33,196 bases of DNA from positions 1 to 33,196 of the forward strand of contig MDYQ01000268.1 of NCBI GenBank assembly GCA_003024175.1, in the 5' to 3' direction. Origin of the DNA: Planoprotostelium fungivorum (taxonomy: Eukaryota > Evosea > Variosea > Cavosteliida > Cavosteliaceae). Each line of letters begins with the position of its first letter. Positions within the stretch are counted from its first letter, which is position 1. A program made the position numbers and the translations under genes. The notes under the pieces were generated by a model that saw nothing but the letters and a program-made list of their open reading frames with translations, ran no database searches and was not told the origin of the DNA. Shown here in pieces: positions 18,756-29,515 of this stretch.

Positions 18756-20119
18756 GTTGGCCACGATCTTCTTGACCGACTGTCGATGTGTCAATCTCGC
18801 GATGTGTCATCGTGATGGACAGCACATCGAGTCGGTGGTTCATGCGACCGTATTGTAAGACGAGGAGAGTGAGAAAAGGTAAACCGCAGAGGATGCAACG
18901 GAAACCTTCGTTTTGACACAACACATCAACCATCTCGGGCTGCATCATGTTAGAGACACGTTCATCTCTTTCCATCACGAATCTCACCGTGATATAGAAT
19001 GTGAGATCTTTGAGCGAGTGTGCGAAGTTCTTGGCTATCATGTTTGGATGATGCAAGAGGAGAAGCATCATCTGATTACCAATCACACATCGTCACGCCG
19101 GTCAATGAATCACCTCTACGCACTCGGAAGTCACGGCCCATTGAAAGAGATGTTGGGCTTGAAGGATATCATACCTATTCATTTCAGCCTCCCATCCCTT
19201 TGACTCATGTGTCACCTGTGTTCTTGAAAGATCATCTCCACCACATCCACTCGACCTTCTTTATACACTTCGATCAAAACAGAAGAGATCGCGTCTGAAT
19301 CAAAGACAACATCATCTCGAGACAAGATCATGGAGAGGTACAAGATGTCACCGACCAGTATCCAATTGGAGACAACATCGACTGGCACCCATTGGCTGGT
19401 CACAAGATTGATCATGTCCTCCCTGGCATGCTCGATGGCCAATCGAATACACTACAGACTGTCAAGATTGTGATGGTGGGGAAGTGATGCACCTCGATTG
19501 GATCGTAATCGCCTTCGACGAGGAAATCGAGAGCAGCAATGAGAAGTTCTATGTTGCCAATCTCGATGCACCAACGAACGATCTGTTTGACTTCCAATCT
19601 TGAGTCTGGATTAAGTTCAACATATGAAAGGGGACGATCATCGTTCGTCACTTGTAATCTCATAGAGGAGATAGTTGAGAATCGGGATGCTGCGTCTGCC
19701 GATGGCTTCTCTGATGGAAGTGTACTTGAACATTAGAATATTCCTGTCCTTCGCAATTGTTACACCACTGTATAACGCATTGAAATTGATCTCCTGATTT
19801 CACATCATCAAAGTCTTATACTGTGCATTTCTCACGGCTGGTTGCAGTGTGTTCTCGTCAGGATCATATGGTTCTCGTCTATCCTTGTCATCCTCTAAAA
19901 AGAAGATGCGAATCTCCTCCAAGATCGGATCGAGTTCCACATCAAACTCTTCATTCCTGGGCCTTGTTTCAAAAGGAAGGTCTGAACTGAAACGACTCAC
20001 ATGATGCAGGCGAGCTACTGTTTGCCTCTACGACAGTGTACCTCCGAACCACATTCGGTGAACCACCCAGCAAACTGAGAAAGATGATCACCATAAAGAG
20101 ATTCGGGTAACAACAACAT
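18673..20119 (-). CDS. Ankyrin-like repeat protein, about 386 aa; 3' end uncertain
   Basis: Exons (minus) 20119-20019, 19986-19804, 19767-19652, 19605-19493, 19451-19216, 19174-19114, 19071-18988 and 18939-18673 join in phase. The N-terminus is MLLLPESLYGDHLSQFAGWF, followed by an acidic region (LEEIRIFFLEDDKDRREP). The rest is a run of paired helices in the style of degenerate ankyrin repeats: IGNIELLIAALDFLV, ILYLSMILSRDDVVF, GRVDVVEMIFQEHR, SECVEMMLLLLHHPN. This pattern is common in amoebal ankyrin/F-box families. The last exon as given runs to a TAG at 18673; an alternative is a 25-nt intron near 18800 that would lead into the next gene, making one long ankyrin plus F-box protein. Confidence 0.6.
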
Positions 20120-20325
20120 CTATCACGATCACACCATCCACTTCTTGTATGAAAGACTTCATCACCGCGTTTCACTTGTGTTGAATTTCGAAATTGATGA
20201 AAGGATATTAGATGATATATAGATTTCAATGATTTTATTTCTCATTCTCTCAGCCTGTCATTCCTCCGGCAGCCCCGATAATCTTCCGACATAACACACA
20301 ACACAAGACAGGAGCATCGATCACG

Positions 20326-21963
20326 ATGGCTGGTCAGACCCTCTTCGTTTTTCTCCTCGTCGTTCTGTCGGCATCAGCTGTCGTCCGTTGCCTGAATAAC
20401 GAAGGAAAGGGTGTCGATTGGTGGTACGTATCGCGGTCGACAGGTCATCTTCTAAATGATTCGAAGGGTCATCCTCAAATATCCAATCCTCAGTCAAGGT
20501 GGAGATGTTGGATCAGGATTTGCATATACCTATGCCGATGCAAAGAGCCCAAGTTTCAAGGTGACAACGTATATTTCACATCAAAAGCTGATATTCTGGG
20601 CAGTACTCTTCTCTTCGTTTAGATTCTGATGGAGCTATCCCCAATACCCTGAATCAAGTCTATAACAACAGCGGCAGCGACTCCATCGGCTACCTCATGT
20701 ATAATGGTCGGTGACATCTTCCATACACCACGCGTGTGATTGTCTAAAAGATGAATCCCCCGATGGATCTCAACACGAGAGCTTCGCACACATGAAGGGT
20801 GTCATGGGATTCGACAGCAAAGTCGGATTCCTCCTCTCCCACAGTGTCCCTCGCTGGCCTCCCGCATCTTCAGACTCATACAACTATCCAGATGGACAAG
20901 CCGTCTATGGACAATCTTTCTTATGCCTCTCTCTCTGTATCCACACTTTATCATCGATCGTCTATGACGATTGAGAAGATGATCTCTTCCATCACATAAA
21001 TGGATCAGATTTTTCTGTTCTCCTTGACTTGTGTAGCCACACCGAATCTGGATCTCGTCGGGGGACAGCTTCTCATCGATAAACCCCACCTCTACGATTC
21101 CAACCTGCCAGATTCCATCACCACCCAGAACTTAGCTCAAGTCGTAAGCTCTCAATGGATCAAGGTGATGATCTCCTATCTGCATGTCCATGTCATTCCA
21201 AACCAACATGCATCATATCGCATCTTCCATCATCAAATCTCTCATCTTTCCCCTCTCAACTCCTCTACAGGACGGAACGACCAACTTCATCACCATCAGC
21301 ACCCTGGCTGGAGAGAAATTCGACGTCTTCGCAAAGAACGAGGAGGCAGACGTGGAGCTGTGGGACGATGTCGTGGAGCCACAGTACCAATCGGGTATGC
21401 TCGTGGAGAGCTGGATGAACGGTGGTCTGAAGAACAAGGTGATGGAGAATCCGTGGGAGGAATTGACACCGTGGGACAGATGCCGACGGTCTGTACTCCC
21501 GATTCCAAGTACAACACGATGAACGTCAGGACGGTGGCACCGATGGATGGTGTCCAGTGGACAGAGACGAAGGATCACAGTAAATGGGTGAGCGTCGTAT
21601 TCTCTTCTCTTGTCTTCATCATCATGACATCACATCACGATCATCATCAGTCGATCATCGATGCGAACCGTTCTTTCATCTCCTCGATGACGATCGCGAT
21701 CGCATCACCACATCATCATCGTGTGTCGAATCATCCGCTGATCCATCATCTCGCAGGCGGTCACGACTGACGTTCAAGACGTCTTCTGCATCGGAGACAT
21801 CAACCGTCAATTCTCACAGGCCAAGAGAGGAGGTGGAGCGGTGAGTCAATCACAGATCTCTATCGATCAGATCTGACGTGAAGGATAGATCTGTGGAACA
21901 GTCTCCAGCATCTGGAAGGACTTGACCGGTTTCGTCACCGAATCTGACCCGTGTCCCAATTAA
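20326..21963 (+). CDS. Deoxyribonuclease II, 347 aa
   Basis: Acid endonuclease of lysosomes or phagosomes, digesting DNA of engulfed prey. Exons 20326-20423, 20467-20560, 20604-20706, 20751-20936, 21037-21164, 21271-21438, 21480-21587, 21757-21840 and 21889-21963 join in phase. Signal peptide MAGQTLFVFLLVVLSASAVV. Family hallmarks in order: NEGKGVDWWVILKYP, SGFAYTYADAKS, the first catalytic His in SFAHMKGVMGFD, GFLLSHSVPRWPP, YGQSFLCLSLS, the second catalytic His-Lys in TKDHSKW, and FCIGDINRQFSQAKRGGGA near the end. The first catalytic motif has HMKG where mammals have HTKG. Length matches the family. Introns 20424-20466 and 20561-20603 were chosen because they alone keep these motifs in frame. 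Confidence 0.93.
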
Positions 21964-22849
21964 TGTACGAGTTGTAGTCCTTTCTATCGTTATCGTGAAT
22001 TAGAACGTGACGAACGGAGATGCGATGTGTGTTCGTCTGATGATGAAGGTGATCATCGTCCAGGAGACTCAGACCGTCCTCTTGAACATTGATGTCGGAG
22101 TCAAAGCACTCAACAGTTCGTTAGTTAGGAAAAGATGACATTTCATGGAATTCATATTCTTGTTGAATGTACGATGAGGATATTTTTTGTATTTCGAATT
22201 CTATCTGAACAAGTGCACTGGTCACTTGGGGAGAGAGGAGCCTTGAGTGTATCAACACTTCTTCATTCCACAGTTTTGGATATTTTTGACCCATTCGCGT
22301 GAGTCATTGCGATCGATGTCATCGATCACTATATCATATGCAGGAAGAGGATCTCACATGCCCAGACAGGGTCTATCACTGTTGTTCGGGGAGATCTGCG
22401 ATATCATCGGCCTTCTTTGAGCTCACACCAGCCACTCTAATCATCGACACCAATCGGCTGCCGATGAACGCACAGAGAAGACTGCCAAGCCACAATCGCC
22501 ACTCGAACGAATTGTTTTAATTCCAAATAGGGGTTTAAATCTCACAGCGTCACATCTGAAAGCTCATCGGTCACCACCCCAATACAACGAAGAGGAAGCA
22601 CATCGACGAGGTACATGGAAGGGGACTGCTACAACCCGCCCAGGAACAGAGTCACCTCCCAATGTGGCCGTCGCTGAAGCTGCGAACTCGATATAGAGAT
22701 GAATAGTAACACGTGTCTGTGTGTTTCTCGCTTCTCTGTCCTCGAGAAGATGACGTATTAGCAATATTCGTGTGGAGACGAGATAGAAAAGGATCATTGA
22801 GTGATGAAACTGTTGAAAAGAATAGAAGGAAGAAGTGTCGAATGAAGTC
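21964..22849. other. Gene-poor stretch left of the transposon; weak minus-strand frames
   Basis: A minus-strand open frame at 22564-22797 (MILFYLVSTRILLIRHLLED) and another around 22400-22510 (LGSLLCAFIGSRLVSMIRV) are hydrophobic and could be fragments of a membrane protein, but no consistent exon chain links them. A plus-strand 32-codon frame near 22045 is too short to trust. No repeats seen. Confidence 0.3.
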
Positions 22850-22873
22850 GACAGCAGTGAGGTTTGAACTCAC
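22850..22873 (-). pseudogene. tRNA-Ser 3' part (T arm and acceptor strand), left of the transposon
   Basis: On the minus strand 22873-22850 is GTGAGTTCAAACCTCAC followed by TGCTGTC: a perfect T arm and the 3' acceptor strand, identical to the intact tRNA-Ser at 27671-27763. No matching D or anticodon arm lies within tRNA distance upstream; instead the transposon begins. Its 5' partner is at 27900-27839 on the same strand. Confidence 0.85.
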
Positions 22874-23256
22874 ATATTGCCCGTTTTCGGGACCTGCCGC
22901 TCCTTTCTATGAATTTTCTGGAGCACTCTAAGAAGAAAACATGGGCAAATAGATCCGTACCGCAAAAGGCTTATAACATCACCCTTTTCTATCCAGATAC
23001 ACACAGGGATCTGGATGAACGATCGCATCGTGGTGTCTGAAAGAGGCATGCGAGAGCCGGGACGAGATCATAAAGGATTTATTCGAGCTATTTAATTCGA
23101 ATTATTTATCTACAATTCAGCAGTGGAATTCGTTTCGAGTAGCTTCTTCACACAAGGTACACGCTTTCACGTGAAGATAATACAAGTTCCTTCAACGTCA
23201 GAGACTTCCACTTCCCAAGGAGAATCTTTTGGCGGTTGTTCATCTGAGTCATTGTG

Positions 23257-26200
23257 ATGGACGTCCCACCAATGGCTACCGAAGAGGATTCTCAAAAGAG
23301 AGAGGTGAAATCTTATTACATCTCCATAGGTTCGTATGAAATTGCTTACAAAGAGCGAAGAAGCACCGACCTCTCACGGCCGCGGAGTGGGCGGCTCATC
23401 GTCAACACACATCGAACACGACTAGAAGAAAAACTATCGACGAGAGGATTGGAAGAGGACAGGTCAAGCCTGCGCCTGGAATGTCTGTTCGTCCCACGGT
23501 TGGAGTGGCAGAGGCAGTGCAAAGCAATCTGTGGGAACTCGAAGTATCCAAGAGAAAGATAGCCCGCCTTGAGAGTGGCAATCGTGTGTGGACTAATTTC
23601 ACATACCTCCGAGAGAAAGTCGGTCTACCAGTCACAGATAAGAAGTGCATGAGCCTGGAGGTGAATCGTCGCGTGATGTCACATTTATTTACGAAGATAT
23701 CCAGGACGCGAAAAATCTAGCCGTCCACCTCTGTTTGGTGAGGAAGATCAAACCCAAGACTGCCGAGACATTAGTTCACGATGCCCTCCGTTACCAGAGT
23801 GAAGTTCTCGTGAGTCTTTCCGATGGAAATCACCTCTCTGATGATACGCAGGGTCAGACTACCATCGCCTCTGATCCCGAGAAGATGAAATCTCTGGTCG
23901 CCATATTCTGGAATATGTCCTATTATCACATTCGAACCACCACCAAACAGGCCATTCCCATCTTGAAGAAAGATGTAGATCATGCCATACAACAGTGCAT
24001 CACCGTGGATAAGAAGATGGACGCAGCGGCGATAGCCACTCTTTGGGCCACCGCCGGAAGATTTGATTCCATGCAATGGGTCGCAGGAGAGGACCTCGAA
24101 TTCCTCACGGAAGAGTGCGACCAAAAGCATGTGTTCAGTGGATTCAACCTCAAATACAACAAGATGAAGGTACGGGACGAACCGTTCAATCATTTGAACT
24201 AAATATCGTTATAGCAAGGATCGACCGAGGGACTCACGTATCACCTACAAGATAGAGATGTGGACAATCCCCTCAGCTTTTCCAGATGTCTCGTAGACTT
24301 GCTGATCGAAAAGGACTGGCTGGTATTCGTCAGCGACGACAGTCCCAACAGAGTCAACATCAATATCACGGAGGATCACGAGACTACGACGTGAGTTTGC
24401 CCGCATCCTTCTTTTATTCATAACAAATCAGAGAACCGTCCGGTCCAGAAGACACATCGTCCGTGACGGCCGACTCCAATACTGGAAAACAGAGACCGAG
24501 AGTCACGATCACGCCGCAATCTTTCTCCACGTGTGTCACCTCTAATGTAAATTTCTGATCTTGGACAGTGAGGAGGAGAGAGAGGAAAGAAAGCGCAGTG
24601 CACCAGAGGGAACTCCCGAGCCCGCTGAGAAGCGTCAGAAGATCATCAGGACCGTGAAAAGCTTTGAGGAATTCAAGAGGGGAATCGCTCTTGGGCTTGT
24701 ACCAGAGATCGTAGAATTCGCACACAAGCAATGGCTCTTCACGTGGGACAATGGTACATTTCAGGGAAACCTCCTCTCGAAATTCTCCATCGCCAAGGGC
24801 AAAGCTAGGTCCACTGTGGTTTCAGAAAACATGATGTACAACCACTACAGAGGAAAGAGGAGAACAATCAAGCAGATGAACGACTTCCTCAACGAAATGT
24901 TCCACGTCTTTGGATTCAAGGAACACGTGTTCACCACTCGATCTTTTCGGCGCGGAAAGATCACGTCGATCGCCATCCAACGCTTTTTTCGTAACGGAGG
25001 AGGATGGAAGGAAGGAGATATAGAATATATCTCGGATGCTATGGGATGGCGCGACAAGGGTGAGCCGTCCATCATGATGCTTCATCACGACTTCCCATCG
25101 TCGTGACACGACATCTCATCATCACCATCTCAATCTCATGACCTCTCACCAGAACACATCAAGCGTTACATGGACAACGTTGTCCGTCAACTGAGATCGT
25201 TCACTGATCTCGATTCGGACATCTCTGACGATGAGATGCTGGCGAGGATGAAACAGCGCTTCCTCTCTATTACCAACGATCACCTGCTGCGAGCTTACAC
25301 AAAGGTAATTCTCTTCTTGTATGGAATTTCTTACTTGGAAACAGAATTCGAGCTTGAATGTGATGGATCATATCCTCCAATCCATCATCTCCGCCTTTGA
25401 CGAAGAAGAACAACTTGTAGAGCCATCCGAGAAAGAGGTGAAGATACCTAAATATAGAAAATTGAATCATCTCCTCAGGAGGAGACGGCGGAGTTGAAGG
25501 AAGTCAAGAGACTGTTTGCGGAGCAGGAACAACTGATGAAGAAATACGGACAAGAATACGAAGAAGACATCGCCATAGGCAAGGAACAAAGCAGTCTGTA
25601 CCAAACCATTCTCTCAGCTGCCGAGACTGGACGTGAACCCGATCTGATGGAATACTCCCTTCAGGAAGTGGAGAGCTTCATTGCCGAACTCACCTCGAAA
25701 TTTCGAGCGAAGAAGTTGGAGCCAATCATGATACGAGTGAGCGAAGGATGGACGATGAGGAGTGAATGATTCATATATAGATCTTGGCGAAATGGTCCGT
25801 TGAGAGAAAGGTACACAAGCAGAGCAGGGAGAGACAATCCGTCAGCAGTCTGAAGGAATGGGAGGAGAAGGCAAGTACGATGGTACACACGAATTACGCG
25901 AACAAGAGCATCAAAGACATCGACCCAAACTTCCGCAAATTCTTCTCCAAAGCCATGGATCCACAATTCAGAGGTGATCGTTATCGTCTCCTCGCGATGT
26001 CTGCTGAAGGGCGATTCAGATGTGATGGCCAAGCACGTCTTAACGGCTGTCCCCAAGGAGAGGCAGAACGATCGAAAGCACATCGACAGTTGTATCATCT
26101 CCTACCTCTTTGGAAAGTACCACACAGTTGCCAAGGACATCTCTTTCTTACAGAGGTGGCACAAGATCTTCAGAAACACCGGAATCAACCCCGTGGTGGT

Positions 26201-27393
26201 GCGTCCCTCACATTCCGTCGTCTACATCCACGGCTGACGCCACACAGAAGGGGTTCTGCGTGCAGTACGCACAGCATCACTTCAAGAGCGAGTTCAACCC
26301 CAACTTCCAAGTCGGCGATGTTGTCATCAGGAACCCCCACAAGAACAAGCGCGCGACCGATGAAGGCTACACCCCTCTGCACAGAGAAGCGCAGGAGAAG
26401 ATGTACGACCTATTCAAGGGTCCCATCCCTCGTCTGACGGCATCCGGTGAGAAAATGGAGAAGCTCAGAGCCATACACACCGAGTTGGAGATACCACTCA
26501 CCGAGATCGAAAAGTCGAGAACCAAGTACAAGTCCGTGCTGCAGGTACGATTTATCGGTTCAGTTCTCCATCTGAATCTTCCAGCGATCGGAGGAGAAGA
26601 AAATCTCCTTCGCCGAGGCCCTCGCAGAAGTCTTCGACTACCACAACAACCGCCGCGCCGGCTCTGCCGCCTCTGCCGCCCTCGATGCCTTCTTCCCCCC
26701 CGACAACCCACCCACTCTGTCCACATACAACAAGGCCATCACGAGCCTCACCCCCGTGGAAAGAAAACACATCGAGAAGAGGAACCTGGGATTCAACGGT
26801 TACCTCAAGCAGTGGAAGAAGAAGCACCCTTCACCCGCCCCTCAGAAGAATCTTATGCAGTTCTTCAAATCCAACGACGACGACAAGGCCCCAGCCGAGG
26901 CGCTCGATATGGAGGAGGTAATACCCTACATGGACGAGACACTCTCCGAGGCGCTCGATATCGATGAGGAAATACCTGAGGCCCCAGCCAATCCGATCCA
27001 GGTGTCTACGATGCTTTATCGCGAGACGCTGAATGATCATCGCAGCTTGCCGTCATGACCGACGAGGACATGGAGTTGTTCAACGCGGCACCTCAGGAGT
27101 CCCTCTTTACATCCAACAGTGCCAACTATTTCGGGGAGGACACTTGTGCTCCCAAAGAGAGCGCAGACGCCACCACAGAGAACATTGGCAATATTCTCCG
27201 TGCCGCACAGACCCTCCCTCTCAACTTGGAGCTCGCAGCGCAGGAGGGCGCTCACATCGCACAGTACTGCACGAAGCTGATGGCCGACCCCGAGGGCGTC
27301 ATGAGCACCACTTGGAAGAGCTTGCTGGCCGAGAGTCGAGCCAAATTCAGGGCTCTCTTGCAGAATATCTCAGCAGATGCCACTCACGTGTAG
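23257..27393 (+). CDS. Tyrosine recombinase of the transposon, 1157 aa
   Basis: Fifteen exons join in phase without a stop: 23257-23304, 23361-23660, 23705-23809, 23852-24169, 24215-24390, 24432-24530, 24569-25059, 25153-25304, 25345-25437, 25479-25736, 25781-25973, 26020-26198, 26248-26544, 26585-27001 and 27046-27393. Catalytic motifs in order: ATAGRFDSMQW (first Arg, about residue 221), TTRSFRRGKITS (the HxxR box, with R in place of H, about 473-476), ISDAMGWRDK (Trp of the H/W position) and HIKRYMDNVV (nucleophilic Tyr, about 518). Between the first Arg and the second box lies a long linker of about 250 residues that includes an acidic/basic stretch (EEEREERKRSAPEGT). The region after the Tyr, about 640 residues, is helical and charged with a basic segment (FNGYLKQWKKKHPSP), perhaps DNA-binding. 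Crypton-type is the best guess; a search is needed to fix the family. Confidence 0.75.
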
Positions 27394-27670
27394 GTTCACA
27401 CTCGTAAGGGAATCAAATACAGTTGAATTGTGAATTTGGTTTTTGTGTGATGGTGTGGCGGGCTTCGCGTGATCGCAAGTCATGAGTTTAAAAAAGTGTT
27501 GGTGTTTTGGCCATCACATTGATGCGCCGAATCTATCTACACGCAAGGACCTCACGCAATTTTGTTGTGGGCTCTCGCGTTGCACCGGATGCAAGAATTG
27601 GAAAAACATTGACAGCACAGAACAGAATTGAGGGGAAATATCTAAGCAGGCCTGAGCCTCCAAACATCTA

Positions 27671-27763
27671 GACAGCATGGCCGAGTGGTTAAGGCGGTAG
27701 ACTTGAACCTAAAAAAGTCATCTACTATCTTCGGATTCGTGAGTTCAAACCTCACTGCTGTCG
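27671..27763 (+). tRNA. tRNA-Ser(UGA) with a 12-nt intron
   Basis: Acceptor stem GACAGCA pairs perfectly with TGCTGTC; D arm GGCCGAGTGGTTAAGGC (A box); anticodon stem GTAGA/TCTAC around CTTGA, anticodon TGA at 27704-27706; T arm GTGAGTTCAAACCTCAC (B box). A 12-nt intron (27708-27719) sits one base after the anticodon, the canonical place. The variable arm (TATCTTCGGATTC) is long, as in class II tRNA-Ser. A run of six T at 27766-27771 is a Pol III terminator. It lies inside the transposon, 68 bp from its right edge, and points opposite to the disrupted tRNA-Ser. Confidence 0.9.
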
Positions 27764-27765
27764 AG

Positions 27766-27771
27766 TTTTTT
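27766..27771 (+). terminator. Pol III terminator of tRNA-Ser
   Basis: TTTTTT two bases after the tRNA discriminator base. Confidence 0.75.
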
Positions 27772-27838
27772 ACCTGCTACTCAATGTTTCAAGAAAAGAT
27801 GTCCCCACTATAACTTGTAATTTACCGTCATCCTTCAC

Positions 27839-27900
27839 GATGTTATCCCATAGGGAACCAGATTTCAAGTCTGGCGCCTTAACCACTCGGCCATGCTGTC
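27839..27900 (-). pseudogene. tRNA-Ser(UGA) 5' part (acceptor, D arm, anticodon arm, variable arm), right of the transposon
   Basis: Minus strand 27900-27839: GACAGCATGGCCGAGTGG (acceptor and A box), then anticodon arm CCAGACTTGAAATCTGG with anticodon TGA, then variable arm TTCCCTATGGGA. The next bases (GTGAAGGATGACGG) do not form a T arm: only GTGA is right, the B box is missing. The acceptor strand fits the 3' part at 22856-22850 perfectly, and the two parts would make a normal 86-nt class II tRNA. Unlike the intact copy it has no intron. Confidence 0.88.
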
Positions 27901-28338
27901 TTGGTGTTTGTGTCCACTTCACGGCGGGAGTAAGCTCAGATTATTGTAAATAATTGGTTAAAAAGCTCGATTTTACTGTCTGTCCGCACTCAAGGATTGT
28001 TCAAAGACTCTTGTGAAGTAGAGAAATCATGTACTTATATTTATCCATCCATCCTTGTCCATTCAATATCCTGCTATTGAGAGTGAGATCATCCAATCAC
28101 ACTTCACTCAGACAAAATTTATACATCTCCAATGATCTTCACTGGAGTGAGTCATCACGTATGACCTTCTCTTCCAACAGAGGTGACACAAAGGATTTGT
28201 TCTCCCTCCCCCTTCTTCTCTTCACGGCTGAGATCCACCTCCCTGCCTCAAACGGCAACAGCAGAGGTGACAAAAATAGATCCACCACGACCCTCCCCAG
28301 CCCCATTTGACTGTAATGCTCGCGGACCTTGCGAGGCG
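27901..28338. other. Intergenic, right of the transposon
   Basis: No tRNA, repeat or firm exon. A minus-strand stretch about 28186-28290 could be an alternative C-terminal exon of the 7TM gene (donor at TCG/GTGAGT, acceptor near 28312), but the resulting tail is short and low in complexity, so I left it out. Confidence 0.35.
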
Positions 28339-29515
28339 TCAGCCGGATGTTTCGCAATCTCCGCGGAATCTCCGCGGACTCACCGAGGGGGTCACAACGA
28401 CGTACACGATGCAATCGAGCATGGCAATGTATGATATGGTGTGAAAGAAGATCTGTTGGGTTGAATGGTTTGAATGGAAGGGGAGAACAAATGCTGGAGT
28501 CCATGCGATGACGGTGCTGACGAGGAAGGCGAAAGCTCTCAACCTCGGAAGCTGATGATGGGGTGAGTGTGGCGACGTGTGCAGATGATGGTGATCGGAT
28601 GATGCGATGATGGATGATGTGATGATGAGTAGTGAATTGATGATGGACAATGTGATGATGAATGGTGTGATGGTGGGTGGTGGAGAGAGGGGAGGTGATC
28701 GTGACGCAGACAATGACCCACCTTGGTTGCGATAATCTGATAGGATCTATGTCGTCTCTTCTGTACTTCGGACAGCTTCCTCGTGAAGATGATGTTTGCA
28801 GCCAGCATGAATACTGTTTCATTTGTCAGCCACACATCATGATCGATCGCTCACGATCGAGACAGATTATAGCGATCATCTCCCATAACAGAATGTACAA
28901 TTGTTCCTCCTCCATCAAAGCCGCTATAGCCACCAAGCAGGGTGGTATGAAGATCACCGACCAAATGATGCTCATCCACATTGTCCTGCTCATTCGTATG
29001 GACGTTCTCAACTCGTTCGATTCCATGTCCGGCGTGGATAAACTTAATATGTCAGCGATGAAGAGAATCGAAGAGATCGAACGTACTATGATAGGGCGAT
29101 TCGTAATCCGTTAAGGGAGACCAGGGACATTCCAATCACCCAAACCATGCGAGCCATCCAAAGACATAGAGCCACGACGTTCATCCAGAAACATTTCTTC
29201 TCGTGGCATCTCTCACGACTGAGGCCGCAGCTGTAACATTTTGTCGTCCCGAGAAAGAATAGAGTGGTCGAAGAGATAGGGATCCACAATACGTGGACGA
29301 AAGCAAGAAGACCGACCATCTGGTAGAGTCATCTACCGATATGATGTATCAATCTTCACCAGAGAGATACCCTTTCCTTTGCCCTTTCGAAGGCAATTCA
29401 CCAGCATGAAGCAGGCGGCGAGAAAAGAGACGATCTGAGTGTATATGAGGGGGCTCAAATCGGTGTAATCTTCATCATTCTGTGGTGGATTTTGTTGTAT
29501 CCGTCGGTGATCCAT
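28339..29515 (-). CDS. Seven-transmembrane receptor-like protein, 293 aa
   Basis: Exons (minus) 29515-29360, 29319-29087, 29042-28855, 28813-28722 and 28551-28339 join in phase. Seven hydrophobic helices can be counted: YTQIVSFLAACFMLVNCL; VGLLAFVHVLWIPISSTTLF; VVALCLWMARMVWVIGMSL; WMSIIWSVIFIPPCLVAIAA; LYILLWEMIAIICLDLFML; AFAFLVSTVIAWTPAFVLPF; FFHTISYIAMLDCIVYVVV. The N-terminus is short and polar, the loop between helices 2 and 3 has a Cys cluster (KCYSCGLSRERCHEKKC), and the loop before helix 6 is strongly basic (RKLSEVQKRRHRS), as in G-protein-coupled receptors. The family is not recognised. The intron between the last two exons (28721-28552) is full of CATCATCAC-type repeats. The C-terminus depends on whether a further splice occurs. 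Confidence 0.65.

Larger units (their letters stand above)
22874..27838 (+). mobile_element. Tyrosine-recombinase (Crypton-like) DNA transposon inserted in a tRNA-Ser gene, about 4.97 kb
   Basis: Bounds come from the split tRNA-Ser: its 3' part ends at 22873 and its 5' part begins at 27839 (both minus strand). The plus-strand tetramer TCAC sits at both edges (22870-22873 and 27835-27838), and the adjoining bases are also similar (ATATTGCCC against GATGTTATCCC). A short direct repeat without terminal inverted repeats is what tyrosine-recombinase transposons such as Cryptons leave. Just inside the left edge is a small hairpin CCCGTTTTCGGG (22880-22891). Inside are the recombinase gene (23257-27393) and a complete tRNA-Ser (27671-27763). 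No reverse transcriptase, RNase H, capsid or DDE transposase was seen, which argues against DIRS-type or virus-like elements. The recombinase gene shows no break, so the copy may be young. Confidence 0.75.

Noticed and set aside
22874-27838. DIRS-type retroelement or a Polinton-like or other virus-like element
   Set aside because: No reverse transcriptase, RNase H, methyltransferase, DNA polymerase B, packaging ATPase or capsid-like protein is seen; the single large gene fits a Crypton-like DNA transposon better.
27839-27900. A second functional tRNA-Ser gene
   Set aside because: It has acceptor, D, anticodon and variable arms but no B box or T arm follows; only with the part 5 kb away would it be complete.
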